DNA of 64,000 nucleotides from Pachyseris speciosa (Eukaryota; Cnidaria; Anthozoa; Scleractinia; Pachyseridae): NCBI GenBank assembly GCA_016490735.1, contig JAEMWC010000076.1, positions 1,205,001 to 1,269,000 of the forward strand, read 5' to 3'. Shown piece by piece: positions 21,502 to 33,469 of this stretch (position 1 is its first letter; each line of letters starts with the position of its first letter). The notes under the pieces were generated by a model. It saw only the letters and a program-made list of their open reading frames with translations, ran no database searches and was not told where the DNA came from. The position numbers and the translations under genes were made by a program.

Positions 21502-23822
21502 CTGAGACAAGACCCTTTAAGTAAGAATCAAGAGAAAGCTAAACAAAATCACTTTTCACTGTCAGTGGCTTGGTAAGACAACTTGGAATTGCGAATAAGC
21601 TACGTTTAGGCCCGCTAGTTATCATGGAAAACATGTTATAAGTAGAGAAATCTCGCCAAGGGCATCCCTTTTTATATTAAAGTTCTGATTACAAATACAT
21701 GTTTTATTTTTTATCGCTCAAATTTTCGACGCAATACTTTCTTTCACAGACAAAGAGATAAGAAAATTAAGTTCCTGTCATTGAGTTCTGCTACCACAAA
21801 TAATTACACCTGTTTGACAACAATAATTATAAAAACGTCAGGGGGTTAAAGTTTAGAACAGTAGCGAAGATTGCGGACAAAAACGTTCTCTTTGGTCTTG
21901 GGAAATTTTAAAAGCTTTTCGTCATCAAATGGCACTTGAGGCTACAAAATTACAGCGTTTGCGTTTTAAACTCTAATTAAGATGACACTTTTTGAGAGCG
22001 GATCTGAAACACTTACGGAAATCTGTTTTTGGGGGGTAAATTTAGCCCTTTAAAAAGTATATGTTTTCGCGCACTTCCATTGTCAAATGGATCGCTTATT
22101 TGATAAACCGAGTCTTTATTAAGCTGCAAACGGAAAATAACAGCTGGTTTTGAAAAGTAGGTTACAAATGTTTGGGGGAGAGGATAGATTGATTGAATCT
22201 TTTAATTTATAATAATTTGGAATAGCACAAAACATTTATTACGAGTTTCCTCGTGCAATCAATTATAGCCAAACTTCCATAAAATGCCGACCCATTTTCA
22301 CTGAGATAAATGAAGACATTTTTTTTATCTCAGTTTATCGTTTTCATAATAATGTATGATTTACAAAATGTTCAAACATGCAGCTTATCACAGAAAATAC
22401 TGATAAATGCATCTTAGATAAAAATTGCCAACGGTAATGTTCATTTACCAGTAAACAGAACGACAAAATAGCATCAATTGCAAATTCCCACACTGAATGA
22501 ATTCATTCTCGCTTTTTGTGACGACGAATGTTTGCGGGAGGAGATATGATTACAATTCTTTTTGAGACTATTATATTGTTTTGTATCATATGTTTGAATG
22601 TCTAAATTAATATTTTCAGAACTAAAAACACAGTCCATAAAATAAGCACTTATCTTCAAAAGAAAAGTTATAAAAAATATACAATTGTAGCCAGATTTGA
22701 AGTATTATTAGCTGGAGTTTTTTCCAGGGTATTTCTATGAAAAAACAAAACAAAAACGAAAGTAAAGTTAAATTGGGGTTTTGTCTTTCTTTTAAAATCA
22801 CAAGGTGGTATTTCATAGACTGAGAAGAAAATGGTTTTGAAAACTTTCTTCTGGTTCAAAACAACCTACAGATACTTGTATTTTATTAATCTCCGAGCAC
22901 ACTGAACTGATTTTTCTTCGTTCAATTTCAAAGCAACTAGAGAACATGCGTCTCTGATTCAGAATTTTTCCAGTACAAAATTAGATGATACAGCACCATG
23001 AAATCTCATCTAAAATCTAAACTAAACGGAGAAATATCTTCTCGCAAGGGACATTTAAAACATTTTTCACAGAAAAACTCACCTACAACGTGAAATAATC
23101 ATATGTTCCAACTCCTAGCGAACTAAAGAATAATTTACCTCTCAGTTGCGCACTCTTTATACGCACATCTTTCAGTAAAGCGATACCACAGATAAAACAA
23201 ACCACAAGACAAGTGAATGACATATTTATTTCGAGTTTGTATTAAGGTTACTAAAAAGAACCCGACAGAAACGTACAAAGAATAAACTTCTCCTTTACCA
23301 TTCGCAATTTTAATTAATTCTGATATATCGTTGAGATAAGATGGCCTCGTTCTCGCTTACTGCGGTTTACCGAGGTTTACCAATGTTTACAATATTCAAT
23401 TGTCACGTCTTTTGAATTAAGAATTGAATATTTAACATAATGTCCCTTGCAAGTTTTCTGACACTTACTTGAACTAAATTCTGTCTTTGAATGAAAATCA
23501 AGATAGTAGCTAGGTCTTGTATATATCAATCATTTCTACAGTGTCTCACACGTTCGTAAGTTATAGTCTTTACACGGTGAAAAAGAAAACGTGCTTTTTT
23601 ATCGCTGCTGAAATTTCAGACTAGTCGTATATCTTTTACAGCTCTTTGATTGCGTCAGACAAGCCACTCAACCTCTTCTCAAAGACAAACATCCTGGCTG
23701 TTCAGTTCCTTGCTAATTGTTTGATGATGATAAGTTTGAATTGCGGCTCCTACATTGAGCTGGAGATATTTATGGAATAGAGTTCGATGTGTGTGAAATT
23801 GATAAACACAAGACAGTCTTAA
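21502..23822. other. GPCR upstream/intergenic region
   Basis: No coding exon seen. Minus-strand donors near 23087-23093 (TGTAG|GTGAGT) and 23464 (CAA|GTAAGT) are possible non-coding first exons of the GPCR. AT-rich sequence otherwise. Confidence 0.35.
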
Positions 23823-23826
23823 TTAA

Positions 23827-24153
23827 AGGGGCAGTGTTACGAGGATTTTGCTGTTTTAAGTCAATTCTGTGCTAAAATCATTACTTTGAGGCTTCACTCA
23901 TAAACAAAATGCTTCTGTAAAGCTACGACGAAGATTTCAAATACATTTTATCGGAGAGGGCTAACCATAATAAATTTCTTGAGGATTTTTTGAAGACGTA
24001 ACATCAAAACTTGGCCAATATTTTCAAGTTTCAATCCATTTCCATCCTTGCCATCCGTAGCAACAAAACTAGACCATTATTTTTGGAATTCAATTGATAC
24101 GAAGACACCTTCTAGCTTTTTATAAAGTTGCCAAATAGCGTGACACTGCCCCT
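23827..24153. mobile_element. MITE with TTAA target duplication, copy B
   Basis: TTAA at 23823-23826 and 24154-24157, with perfect ends AGGGGCAGTG and CACTGCCCCT. Homologous throughout to 12238-12605 but about 40 bases shorter, with internal deletions between TCAATC and ACCATT. No coding capacity. Confidence 0.88.
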
Positions 24154-24157
24154 TTAA

Positions 24158-25324
24158 GTTTTTGGCCTATGTCTTAACTTTGAACTGGATATTTCAGACT
24201 GTACTATGTAATATCGTGAAAAGAAAGAACATAAATTGGCCATACAGCGATTACGGAGTCATATTACACAAAAACTACAACGCTTCTATGAACACTGAAA
24301 ATCGCGGGCTCAGGAGAATGAATAGTCTGTGTTTGTATTTCTTCCTTTTTTCGTAACTGAATGAAAAAGCTTTTAATAATATGTATCCAGAACTTTCCAC
24401 TCTCGCACCTTTCGTTGGCGTATGTACCAAAGGTTTTACTGAATTTTACCTTTTTCCGCGCAGTTCGAGTTCGAAAAATGTATATTTCAAGACAGCTTTC
24501 CACTGATTTGAATTGGAATTTAGTGAACGTGTCTGTCTTTTGCAAAGCCGCAGTTTATATGTAAACAGTTACCGATAAATATCACGGGGTGAATGAGGAA
24601 GACGGAAAAAACACTTAAGGTAATTCCTCTGACATAAAAGTGACTATAGATTTTTGCTCAGACTTTTTCCACTGAATATTTATCATATGAGAACTTCAAG
24701 TTTGAAATAAAAAAGGGGGCTGTCCATGCTCATTTAGGAGCTTTGAGGCATTGAAAATGCCCCACTTTGGCATTATTTGATGCTTTTTCAAGTTATTGTA
24801 AAATCTTTGTGAGCCAAAACTCATGAGAACCCACATTAAACTACAGTTCATACATTATGATGGACGCAATTAAACATTGTAAGTCTGATTTAGACAGAAA
24901 GCTGAATCCGTGATTAAACATTTGAACCAAATTTCTTGACATGGTCACCAAACTGCAAATAGAAAAGTCCACGGTGTATCTGCTATTTTACTTAATTATT
25001 TAATTCTCAGCAATAGAAATCAGATCAGCGTTTTCTCACACAATACTTATGATTAGTTGATTACAATGACTTGAAAAAAATTTCAAGGCAAATCCGCTGT
25101 TTTCAATGTGCGCGTGAACGAGCGCGCGCTAAATGACGCCATAAGTTATGCGCAGTAAGGATGCGCGATGCAAATGTGAGCAATCACCTTAACTGCATAA
25201 GCTTAACACTCGGGTTAAATTGAAGTAAAGCCTCTAAATTAAGGGGAACACGTCTCTGAAAGGTTTCTTATATCTTTCATACAGAACCTGTATGAGAGGC
25301 ATGAGAGTATTTCAGTGGGATTAT
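24158..25324. other. no gene recognised
   Basis: Short frames only. No splice-flanked exon or known repeat seen. Confidence 0.35.
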
Positions 25325-26262
25325 TATTATATGGCAAGTGTTTGTAGCCGATATAACGCGCGCTGTGATTGGCTTAGTGTAGCTGAGCGCCAGGGGATTA
25401 TTCTCCAGTAATGCCCACGGGCCGATTACGGATTATGCAAATTAAGAAAGAAAAAACAAAAGCCATCCAAAGGCGACATATATTTTATTTACGTTGAAAA
25501 TCATCGCGACTAAAGACGAGGAGTGACGATGAACACTCGGAGAGTGAATTCTATTATCCTGACGAGCTCGAGTTTCAGGGAAAAACTGAAGATACACCGG
25601 TAAATTACAAACGAGTTGGTGGCGTCGAGGACGAAGGAAACAGTGCTAGCCAAGAAGAAATTGAAACATTTATAACAAATGGCAAAAAAGTAAAAACACG
25701 ATCAGAAAACTGTCAGTGTTTTTATAGGGTTTTCCGAGCTAAGAAAGACCGTACAACGCGATTTCCGATGTTTTGGCCGCGCGAAAAATGGCTGTCGCCC
25801 AAAACATCGAAAAATTCCTCTGCTCGGTCTTTCTTTGCCAGAACCTTCCACGGAAACGCTTGCTACGCAGGCTAAGTTCTCTGAACTTCTAACAGCCAAG
25901 AGGAAACGTTTAGTCCAGAAAGCCGGCAAAGGCACAAATCAAAAGCCACCCGCTCGTTGACAGAAGAAGAAAACAAACTCTTTAAAAGTGGCCAGTTTGG
26001 TGCTTCCTATCCTAAACCCTCCAGACGACAATGTGGTGGTTTCTGCCTATACATGAAAAAAACGTTTTAGGGCTGTAATATTCATTTCTTTCGAAAATAA
26101 ATATATTTTCTTAACGGAATACGCATTAGTTTACTGACTTCTCTTGTGTAGTTTGACCTGGATTTGAAACGCTGAATGAACAGATAAGCGCGCGCATTAC
26201 CGGATGTGAAGTGATAACTTCCGCTTGAACGAAGGGTGTTTTGTTAGCCATATAATAAACTA
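25325..26262. mobile_element. TIR element with ORF remnant
   Basis: The left end TATTATATGGCAAG and right end GCCATATAATA are inverted repeats bounding about 0.93 kb. The inside holds an open frame at 25498-25875 and an internal hairpin at about 25738-25860 (AGAAAGACCG and its complement). Superfamily not determined. Confidence 0.55.
25498..25875 (+). pseudogene. open frame of 125 codons without a clear start, transposon-borne
   Basis: Open from after a TGA at 25495 to a TAA at 25873, with no ATG in the first 80 codons. The first 75 residues look protein-like and acidic (YYPDELEFQGKTEDTPVNYK, then EEIETFITNGKKVKTRSEN); the last 45 come from an internal hairpin and look artificial. A decayed or 5'-truncated element protein is the likely reading; family not recognised. 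Confidence 0.4.
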
Positions 26263-26403
26263 CTTAATAACCTTGACCGTTCGGCCGTTACGGCAAAATC
26301 TCAAACTTTGGCTTAGCTGTATTGACCTCGCTATCGCTCGGTAAATACAGCAAGGCCCCAGTTTGAGATTTTCCCGTAACGACCTTAAGTAGTTAATAAT
26401 ATG
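26254..26403. mobile_element. foldback hairpin
   Basis: Arms AACTACTTAA...GTTACGG-AAAATCTCAAACT and their inverted copies surround an inner hairpin GCTGTATTGACC/GGTAAATACAGC. It abuts the TIR element to its left. Confidence 0.7.
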
Positions 26404-27906
26404 ATTAACTATTACAAATGCGATGTCAACTTGATATGTTTTGTTACCGAAAGCCAGCTCAAGATAACAATATCGTCATTTCAGCTTAGAGATCCCTGTA
26501 TATGGCCGGACAAATTCTCGATTCAAACAGTTAGAGAATGCTCAGCTGAATGCTTTACTCGTCCATGTGTTATAATGCTTGTCTTGATTGGACAGTATTG
26601 GAACCCCAAAATTGCGATATTTTATCCGTTTAATATCCTACATAAAATGTAAACAGTGTCAGCATAATTCAGCTGCAGTACAAGTGAATTCTCCCTTCAC
26701 TGATGTTTTTATCACGTAGTTGTAGTATAGGTGAGTAAAGTAAGGACCTGGAGTGGCGCATACGTAGTCTGATAAGTAGCCACAAAAGCGAATTAAAAGA
26801 CAATGTTTACAAGCGAATTAAAAGACAATATTTGCCTCTAATTTCTAAACACTGAATATGTATCTCACTCCGCTGATTAAAGCAGCATTAAGCAACATTT
26901 TGTTTCAAAGAAATCTGGCTAAGCTGTGTAACTGAGTAAAAAATCAAGCGGAATATGCCATTCGCTTACGCGAGTGAGCATCAGCTCTTTTCAACCCACA
27001 CATGGGTCAGTCCCTCGTGCAGTCGTGTTTGGTAACATGTGAAACAGCCCTCAGTCAATCGACAAAGCTTGAAGCCAAGATACTTGGCTAATAGCCGTAT
27101 AGTCGTTATTTCTTTAAATTTGAAGTCGTCGCCTTTGATGAATTGTACTTTAAATCGCAGTCTAAACAAGCCGATCTTAATTGCTATTTTGTTACGCTAC
27201 TTAAATGATCTTCTTTACAAGTTAACAGAGGGAAATGATTCATAAAGTAAGCATAACGAATAGGATTTAACCACTATACTTGTAACTTTGCAGAGGAGGT
27301 TATATGTTATGTGTGGAGCTATACTGTATTTTATTCAATAATATTGAAGTATGCTTTCTTCACTGAGTGCGTTATGGCCCCCTAACAAGTCAAACCAAAG
27401 TCAAACAACCACCCCCTGCCCACCCCCTAACAAATGGAGACATTGCGCCTTACGCAATAATTGGTAGAATTTACATCCTGGCTTTCTCAGAGAGAGACAA
27501 GATATAAAAGTCGATTTGATGTCTGCCAGTCCATTAACTAAATGTCGAGGAGGCAAACAAAAGAATTTTAAAATAAACCTTCAATGAATGTGCTCGGGGA
27601 AATTTGTCATTAAATTCTGGTTATATTTTCTCCCCATTTTATCGTAGAGACTCAGTATAACGTTGTGATCTTCTCTTCGGAATTCGGGGAAAAAAGAGAG
27701 GCTTTATATTATACTACTGATCTTTTTGACACTAGATCATGATAACAAAACGTGTCTTGGGAAATTTACATACCAACACCTGAACAGCTGTGTTGTTGTT
27801 GCGATTTGATGAATCATCTCCATTCGATTCAGATGAACTGAATGGTTATCGCTTTAAACCGTGCCTCGTTTCGTGTTCATCTTCACCGAAAAATTGCACG
27901 GGAAAA

Positions 27907-27961
27907 ATGAAGCTTCCAGCGATTCCATTGTTGATGGTATTATTCTCCATATCTGCTTGCG
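27907..27961 (+). CDS. Kunitz gene exon 1 (signal peptide)
   Basis: ATG in context GAAAAATGA, 18 codons of signal sequence plus one base; strong donor G|GTAAGT. Confidence 0.85.
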
Positions 27962-30900
27962 GTAAGTAGAGTAGCACAAACTTTATTTTGAAAGGAGTCA
28001 TTAATGTTATCTTCTCACTCCGATCGAGAAACGAAACACGACAACTTAGGTAAGCCACGTCGTCGATACTAGCGTCTCGTTTCTGTGGACAAAAATATAT
28101 CCAGGTCATAGGCATAGTCATTCATTCTTTCGCTTTGTAAGCTGCGAAATAGAGCTGCGTTATGCAAATTTTAAGTTAACATGTCTCAAAGTATTAATGA
28201 GGTCTTTTTGTTGTTATTATTTAACACGTGGCGGGCGAGTTTGCGAGTCTTAACGCAGTACTGGGGTACATTTCAGTTTCAAACTGGGGATAATGTATAT
28301 GAGATTTCAGAATGGAGCAATCGTAATTTCTTTGCCTTTTCGCACTGCATAAACAATGAAAATTGCATTTTGTTTATAACAGGAAGCATAAAGAAATCAG
28401 AATTCACAGCGAATTTAACTGGGCACCAGGCACGGGAAAGACCGTTCATTAAGTCACGATTGAGTTTGGTTTGTGTCGTACAACAACAAACATCGGTATA
28501 AATTCTGTAAAGCTTGGCTCACACTAGCGACATAACGACATAACGACATCGACATAACGACATAAAGAAAAGATCAGTTTTTTCTTTATATCTTTATGTT
28601 CCTGCTGTTATGATGCTAATATGTCATTATGTCTGCATGTTCACACTGCAAACATAACGTCCTTTCTACGTCGAGATATCGTCTTTTTATGACGTTATGT
28701 TGATCTCGTTATGTCGCTAGTGTGAACCAGGCTTAACCAACTCATAACAACACAAATACCCTTACCTCAATGGAATGTAAGGAATACTTCAAGTTTTTGG
28801 GAGTCCTTATCGATGGTACCCTTAACTGGAAACATCATATTGACTACATAGTCGGCGAAATTAATTAGTACAACAACAACTAGCTTTATTTGAATGACCG
28901 TAAAACATTACAGTATTACGAAAGCAGGTAACAAGAATTAAACTAGTCTGACAACAGATTGTTTCGTAAATCAAAACACGCGGAAACAAACTAAACAAAC
29001 TGCATATTAATAATATTATCCTCACAGTTCATTAATTCAACAATTAAATCAGCAAATGGTAACAGCTTAATATTCGGTATTCCATTATCTATTTTATCAT
29101 AAAAGGCATTTCTAATTGATGAATACTTTGGACAACGAAACAGAAAGTGGGTTTCATCTTCAATCTCATTCATATCACAAAGACTGCAAAGTCTTTCACA
29201 TCTAGGGATATTATCATACCTACCGGTTTCAATTTTAAGTTTATGATTACCAATTCTCAGTTTCACTAACGTTTTTCTACTACAGTCTTTTCTGTTTATA
29301 TCTAAATAAATTGAGGGTGCATATTTGTTTTTGAAAGTGCTATAAAATTCTATTTTTTTTTTAGTGCTGAAGGGTATGTTTCCAATGATCGATATATTTC
29401 TTTTTCATGACGTCCAAATGACGCTTAACATAGTGTTATCAAATTCGCTATGATCGAAGTCAGGGAGATCATAGTAATGATAAATGTTTATGAGATTGGA
29501 GTAAAAGCTTCTTTTGCCATGAGAATAAAGATCAACTGACGTTAGAAGGGTCTGTTTAACAATAGAGTCTTGGTAAAACTGTACTGGGTGTAATCGCCAA
29601 CATTAGACGTTTTGTACCTTCACATATACTTCTCAAACTCTATCATTCTTTGATTTTGTCTTATACACAATATTGTATAAACGCCTGGGGTCAAGCTGCC
29701 GAGGCTCATATGAACAAAATTCTTCTTTTGCAAAAGCGTGTTCTTCGGTTTATATATGGTGTGGAATACAGAGCTCATACCATACCACTATTCATTTCAG
29801 CTAATGTTTTACCAGTTAATATGTTGTATCTTAAAACAGTGGCTTCCCAAATGCATGACGTATCCTCTGGCTCTGCCCCGTCTAAAATATCAAATCTTTT
29901 TACTCAATCTGGGGAAATTCACACATACCATACAAGATTTTCTAATGCTGGAAATTTCTTTGTCAACAAATCAAGGCTTAATCAACAACTCTCTTCTTTT
30001 TCAAGATCTGGCACCAAAGTATGGAACTATCTTCCAAATAGTATGCGTTCCCTACCTAAAAAGTCTTTAAACAAAAAAATTCATACACTTTTATTGAAAT
30101 TACTTAACGATGAAGATGATTATCTTCCTAAAAAAATGATCGATGTTAAAATATCTGCTGGATTTATGGAACCAAAATAGCACCTTTACATTTTAGCTCC
30201 TGTTGTTGTAGATTATCATGTTACTGTAAATTATCTTATTTTCTTGTTCTAAGTCAAAAGATCCAGTTGTAATCTGCACTTGAATTATTTTTAATTATTT
30301 TTTGTAATTTGTGTTATTTTCCTTCTGTGTTTTTAACATCCTTTTGACCCATCCGACTCGACTAGCCTTTCCTACCTTCGGGTGGGTACTTTTGATCTGT
30401 CAAACGTTGTTGCTGTTGCAAATAAACTGCTATTTCTTTTCTAAAGCTCACTTTGGGAAAGAGTGATGGCCTGGGATCAAGAGCGCCACGCAAGTAACTG
30501 TGGGATTGTTTGGGTCGTGCATGCGAACTACGAAAATGCCGAAACATGGCTAAGCAGCTGTGTGTCTTTGTACAGAATAATTTCAAAAATACCTCCCACC
30601 TAGCTTGTTATAGACTACCAAAAGAGCTTGAAGTCTTCTTCCTTGTTCGTTCGCCTTAGTGTCCTCCAAGCGATCCCATAATCACTCGCTTGGCTCCCTC
30701 GACTCCAGTCTTTTGGTGGCTGAGTTGCTCGAAGCATGGTTAGCGCTAACCATTGGTTAAGATGTATTAAAACCTGTAGGTTGTCATGGTATTTAACCCG
30801 GGTTAGCGCTAACCATGCTTTGACCAACTGAAACGCAGGCGTAACTGATTTTACCATCAAATGATAAGAAACTGCTTCTTTCTCCATTTCGCGCAGATTT

Positions 30901-31084
30901 TGCGAAGGCGCGTCCTGACTTCTGTAACCTGGATGCAGAAACTGGCAGATGCATGGCATATTTCCCAAGATTTTACTTTGATCGACATGAAGGCAAATGC
31001 AAGGATTTTATTTATGGCGGATGTCAGGGAAATAAGAACAACTTTAAAAAACTCGACGATTGCCAGAAGACATGTGGACTGTGA
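27907..31084 (+). CDS. secreted single-domain Kunitz (BPTI-type) protein, two exons
   Basis: Exon 1, 27907-27961, encodes an 18-residue hydrophobic signal peptide ([12 protein letters not shown]) and ends in phase 1 at G|GTAAGT. Exon 2, 30897-31084, follows a TTTCGCGCAG acceptor, fits phase 1 and ends with TGA; the precursor is 80 residues. The mature part is one Kunitz domain with all six cysteines in canonical spacing and family landmarks: GRC before the reactive site, a PRFYF strand, [13 protein letters not shown] and a terminal C-x3-C. Kunitz domains inhibit serine proteases, and in cnidarian venoms some also block potassium channels. The P1 position (after the second Cys) is Met rather than the Lys/Arg of trypsin inhibitors, so an elastase- or chymotrypsin-like target, or another role, is more likely. 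AATAAA lies at 31275-31280. The intron carries a MITE, two LINEs and a hairpin. Very confident on the domain; whether it is venom or house-keeping is unknown. Confidence 0.93.
28508..28733. mobile_element. palindromic MITE in the Kunitz intron
   Basis: The ends AGCTTGGCTCACACTAGCGA and TCGCTAGTGTGAACCAGGCT are inverted copies, with further ACATAACGACATA repeats inside. It borders the truncated LINE that starts at 28734. Confidence 0.75.
28734..30340 (+). mobile_element. non-LTR retrotransposon fragment, split by another LINE
   Basis: 28734-28860 encodes [22 protein letters not shown], and 29590-30180 continues with [39 protein letters not shown] and a stop at 30178. These are the thumb/C-terminal landmarks of jockey/CR1-type LINE reverse transcriptases. 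The two parts join in the same frame once 28861-29580 is removed, so the fragment was interrupted after it landed. 5' RT and endonuclease are missing. Confidence 0.85.
28866..29575 (-). mobile_element. second LINE fragment nested in the first
   Basis: Minus-strand coding with one stop (about 29404) covers only the LINE C-terminus: [20 protein letters not shown], a zinc-knuckle [21 protein letters not shown], and a stop at 28991. The 3' UTR ends in AATAAAGCTAGTTGTTGTTG, a microsatellite-type tail. 5'-truncated at about 29575. No clear target duplication was found. Confidence 0.8.
30733..30823. mobile_element. hairpin with GGTTAGCGCTAACC palindromes
   Basis: Inverted arms GCATGGTTAGCGCTAACC and GGTTAGCGCTAACCATGC, each itself a palindrome, lie about 70 bases before the Kunitz exon 2 acceptor. 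MITE-like. Confidence 0.75.
30897..31084 (+). CDS. Kunitz gene exon 2 (Kunitz domain)
   Basis: Acceptor CCATTTCGCGCAG, 62 residues completing the domain, TGA at 31082-31084. Confidence 0.95.
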
Positions 31085-31274
31085 AAGAACTGAACTAACT
31101 ATCTGATCTCAGTAATGATCGGTAGATATCAATTTCCTTGAAATTATATTTTTAGACGGCTAGAGGAAAGAAGACACTTCAAGCAGAAAATTTGGGGATG
31201 TAATCCGTAACCAGATACTAAATATATATCTATTTTTGCTTCAAGATCGCTTGTTAGATGGAAACTAAATGAGA

Positions 31275-31280
31275 AATAAA
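31275..31280 (+). terminator. Kunitz gene polyadenylation signal
   Basis: AATAAA about 190 bases after the stop. Confidence 0.7.
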
Positions 31281-31299
31281 GTTGTTAACTTTAAAATTC

Positions 31300-32690
31300 A
31301 AAGCTTGAACTGTATTTCGTGTACAAATATCTCCTGTACCTCACCTTAATCTCGTTTCTAGGGTCCTCTCTTTTCATCTAGGAAGGGAGAACCATGGGAT
31401 ACGGGGTGCACGTCCTCATCGGACTGTCAAGACCCATAATGAGAGCCTTGTTAGTTTTGGTTGCTAAAAGAATTTTTCCTGTAAAAATCTCCATGAAAAA
31501 TGGGACAAAAGAGCTTGGAATGAATGACATAGAGTCCACAATTTTTCCGGTTTCGTGTCGACAATTTTTGGGGAAAATAATCTTTAGTTGATATCTCAAG
31601 AATAAAACCACATTTGTCTCATATTTCGAATTCTGTATAAAAATGGAAAATGTAAATCCGCGGGATTCGTTCATTTCTCTTTTGAGCCACGTATCAGTGC
31701 GATATTAACCCCATGAAGGATCCTGTCGAGGAGTAGATCCATTGTCGTTTAAATTGATTTTAAAATACCAGTGGCACTACATGTATGTCGAACATAAAAT
31801 TAAATTAGCTTTGCTCACAAGTGGATTTAATATATGAAAATTTTGCTTGATAAAGCGGCTGGCGATATTATAAGGCGAGTTAGTTTATAAAATAAAGTCC
31901 TTTTTAGAAAAAAAAAAAAAAAAACAGACCCCGTTTGTTATGATTTTCATTGTTTTGCGATATGATTATGGTTTTCCCGCTGTTCTTGGCCAGGATGGAC
32001 ATTTCTTTATGTAAATTGCAAATTTTTCTTATTATTATTCATGCTCAGTTCTGTCACCTTCCACATGTGACGAGTACAGAAACGCAACATGGCTTCCCGC
32101 AAGCTACCAGCTTGTTCTTTCAGCTAAACGTTCTTGCTGTGGGTTGAAATAACGACTTTTCTATTTGCTACTGTAACATTGGAGGTTTCAGCGATGAAAA
32201 CATGACTTTCTCGCCGTACGCGAACGCTGGACACACGTGCTGACAGGACAAAAGTCAAGATGTCGTTTGCGTGATTTCTTCGTTTCTTTGCAAGGTAATT
32301 ATGAAGTTTTTCTTTACTGAAGGAGAAGGTCAAGGTATTCTTATTGCGTTTTACCAAATAGTACTGTATTTGTTTAAAAATTTGTGATAACAGAAATATT
32401 CCACCCTCTCTAGTTTGTCGTGTTCGTTGATTTAGATCTTCTTCAGTGTTAGCACTGTATCCGCTCCTTTCGCTACAACTAAGTATAAGAATTTCGATTA
32501 TTTCGCGTTCAAAAATTGAATTTGGCTGATAGGTTAGCTTAGATGTTTCTATATTAATTCAATAAAAATAATAAGTATTTGTCAGTTTAAAATCAGTGCA
32601 GAGGATTGACTACCGATAAACTGCAGTGTGCTGAAACAACCGGTAGCCGTTAACACTTCTCACGATTTTAACACCGTATTTTCCCGATCA
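31300..32690. other. no gene recognised
   Basis: Short frames on both strands without splice support. A poly(A) run lies at about 31908-31924. Confidence 0.35.
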
Positions 32691-32691
32691 G

Positions 32692-33465
32692 GAAACCTTG
32701 AACAGCCGTTTCTGTCTTCAGAAGGATTTACAAGAAGGACTCGTCAAAGGCCAGCGAAAGAACTGGAACATCACTTGATGTAAGTCCCCCACCCCATCCC
32801 ACCCTGTTCCCTCTCAATATCTAACTCCATTACGATTGATCTGAGATGTTGCTCGATATAAGCTCGTGTGTCGTTATTGGAAGTTATTTTACTTGTCGTA
32901 TAGTTTGACATTGTCTTGTGCTATATTTCTTGGGTGAACAACAGGCTGAAAAATTGACCATGTTAGCAACTTCAACTTTAGAGTTCGCTTGTTTGCTCTT
33001 GCTAAAGTATCTAATTGTTTTTGTTTGAAAGGTGCATTTGGTGTCCATTCATGATTTATAGCCGAATATAGGAGCGATTTTCCGTACAGCCCATACGGTA
33101 ATCATACATGCATCACTGTCATACTAAACCTGTTTCAAAAACGGCAAGGGGAGAGTTTGAGTCACAAAATTTATACATAATTAATGTTGGGGCTGTGCGG
33201 AAATCTTGTCCTGAATACAACCTGGATTGGACCTAAAAATCTAGCATCTAGTTTATCCTAACAGTTCTGTATTAATCAAATGAAGAATGATTCATTTCAT
33301 ATATCATTCACAGTTCTGTATTAGTTTAGCTCAATTTATTTCCTTTTTTACAGGCTGCATAATGTCACTATCGCCACTAAAAAAGAGAAAAGACAAAAGA
33401 ACATGCAAAGGATAAGCCAAGGACAAGCCAAGGAACTCTGGGTATATCATATGTTCGTAAGTTAG
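32692..33465 (+). CDS. two exon-like segments in frame, product unknown
   Basis: 32692-32779 (acceptor TTTTCCCGATCAG, donor AT|GTAAGT, phase 1 in and 2 out) encodes SSEGFTRRTRQRPAKELEHH. 33354-33465 (acceptor TTTTTTACAG) completes the split codon and reads KKEKRQKNMQRISQGQAKEL to a TAG at 33463; a donor at 33456|GTAAGT offers a longer product. The protein is basic, with dibasic and RxxR sites and no Cys. No first exon was found nearby. Kunitz exon 1 ends in phase 1 and would join in frame, but that is only a possibility. Confidence 0.4.
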
Positions 33466-33469
33466 GTTA

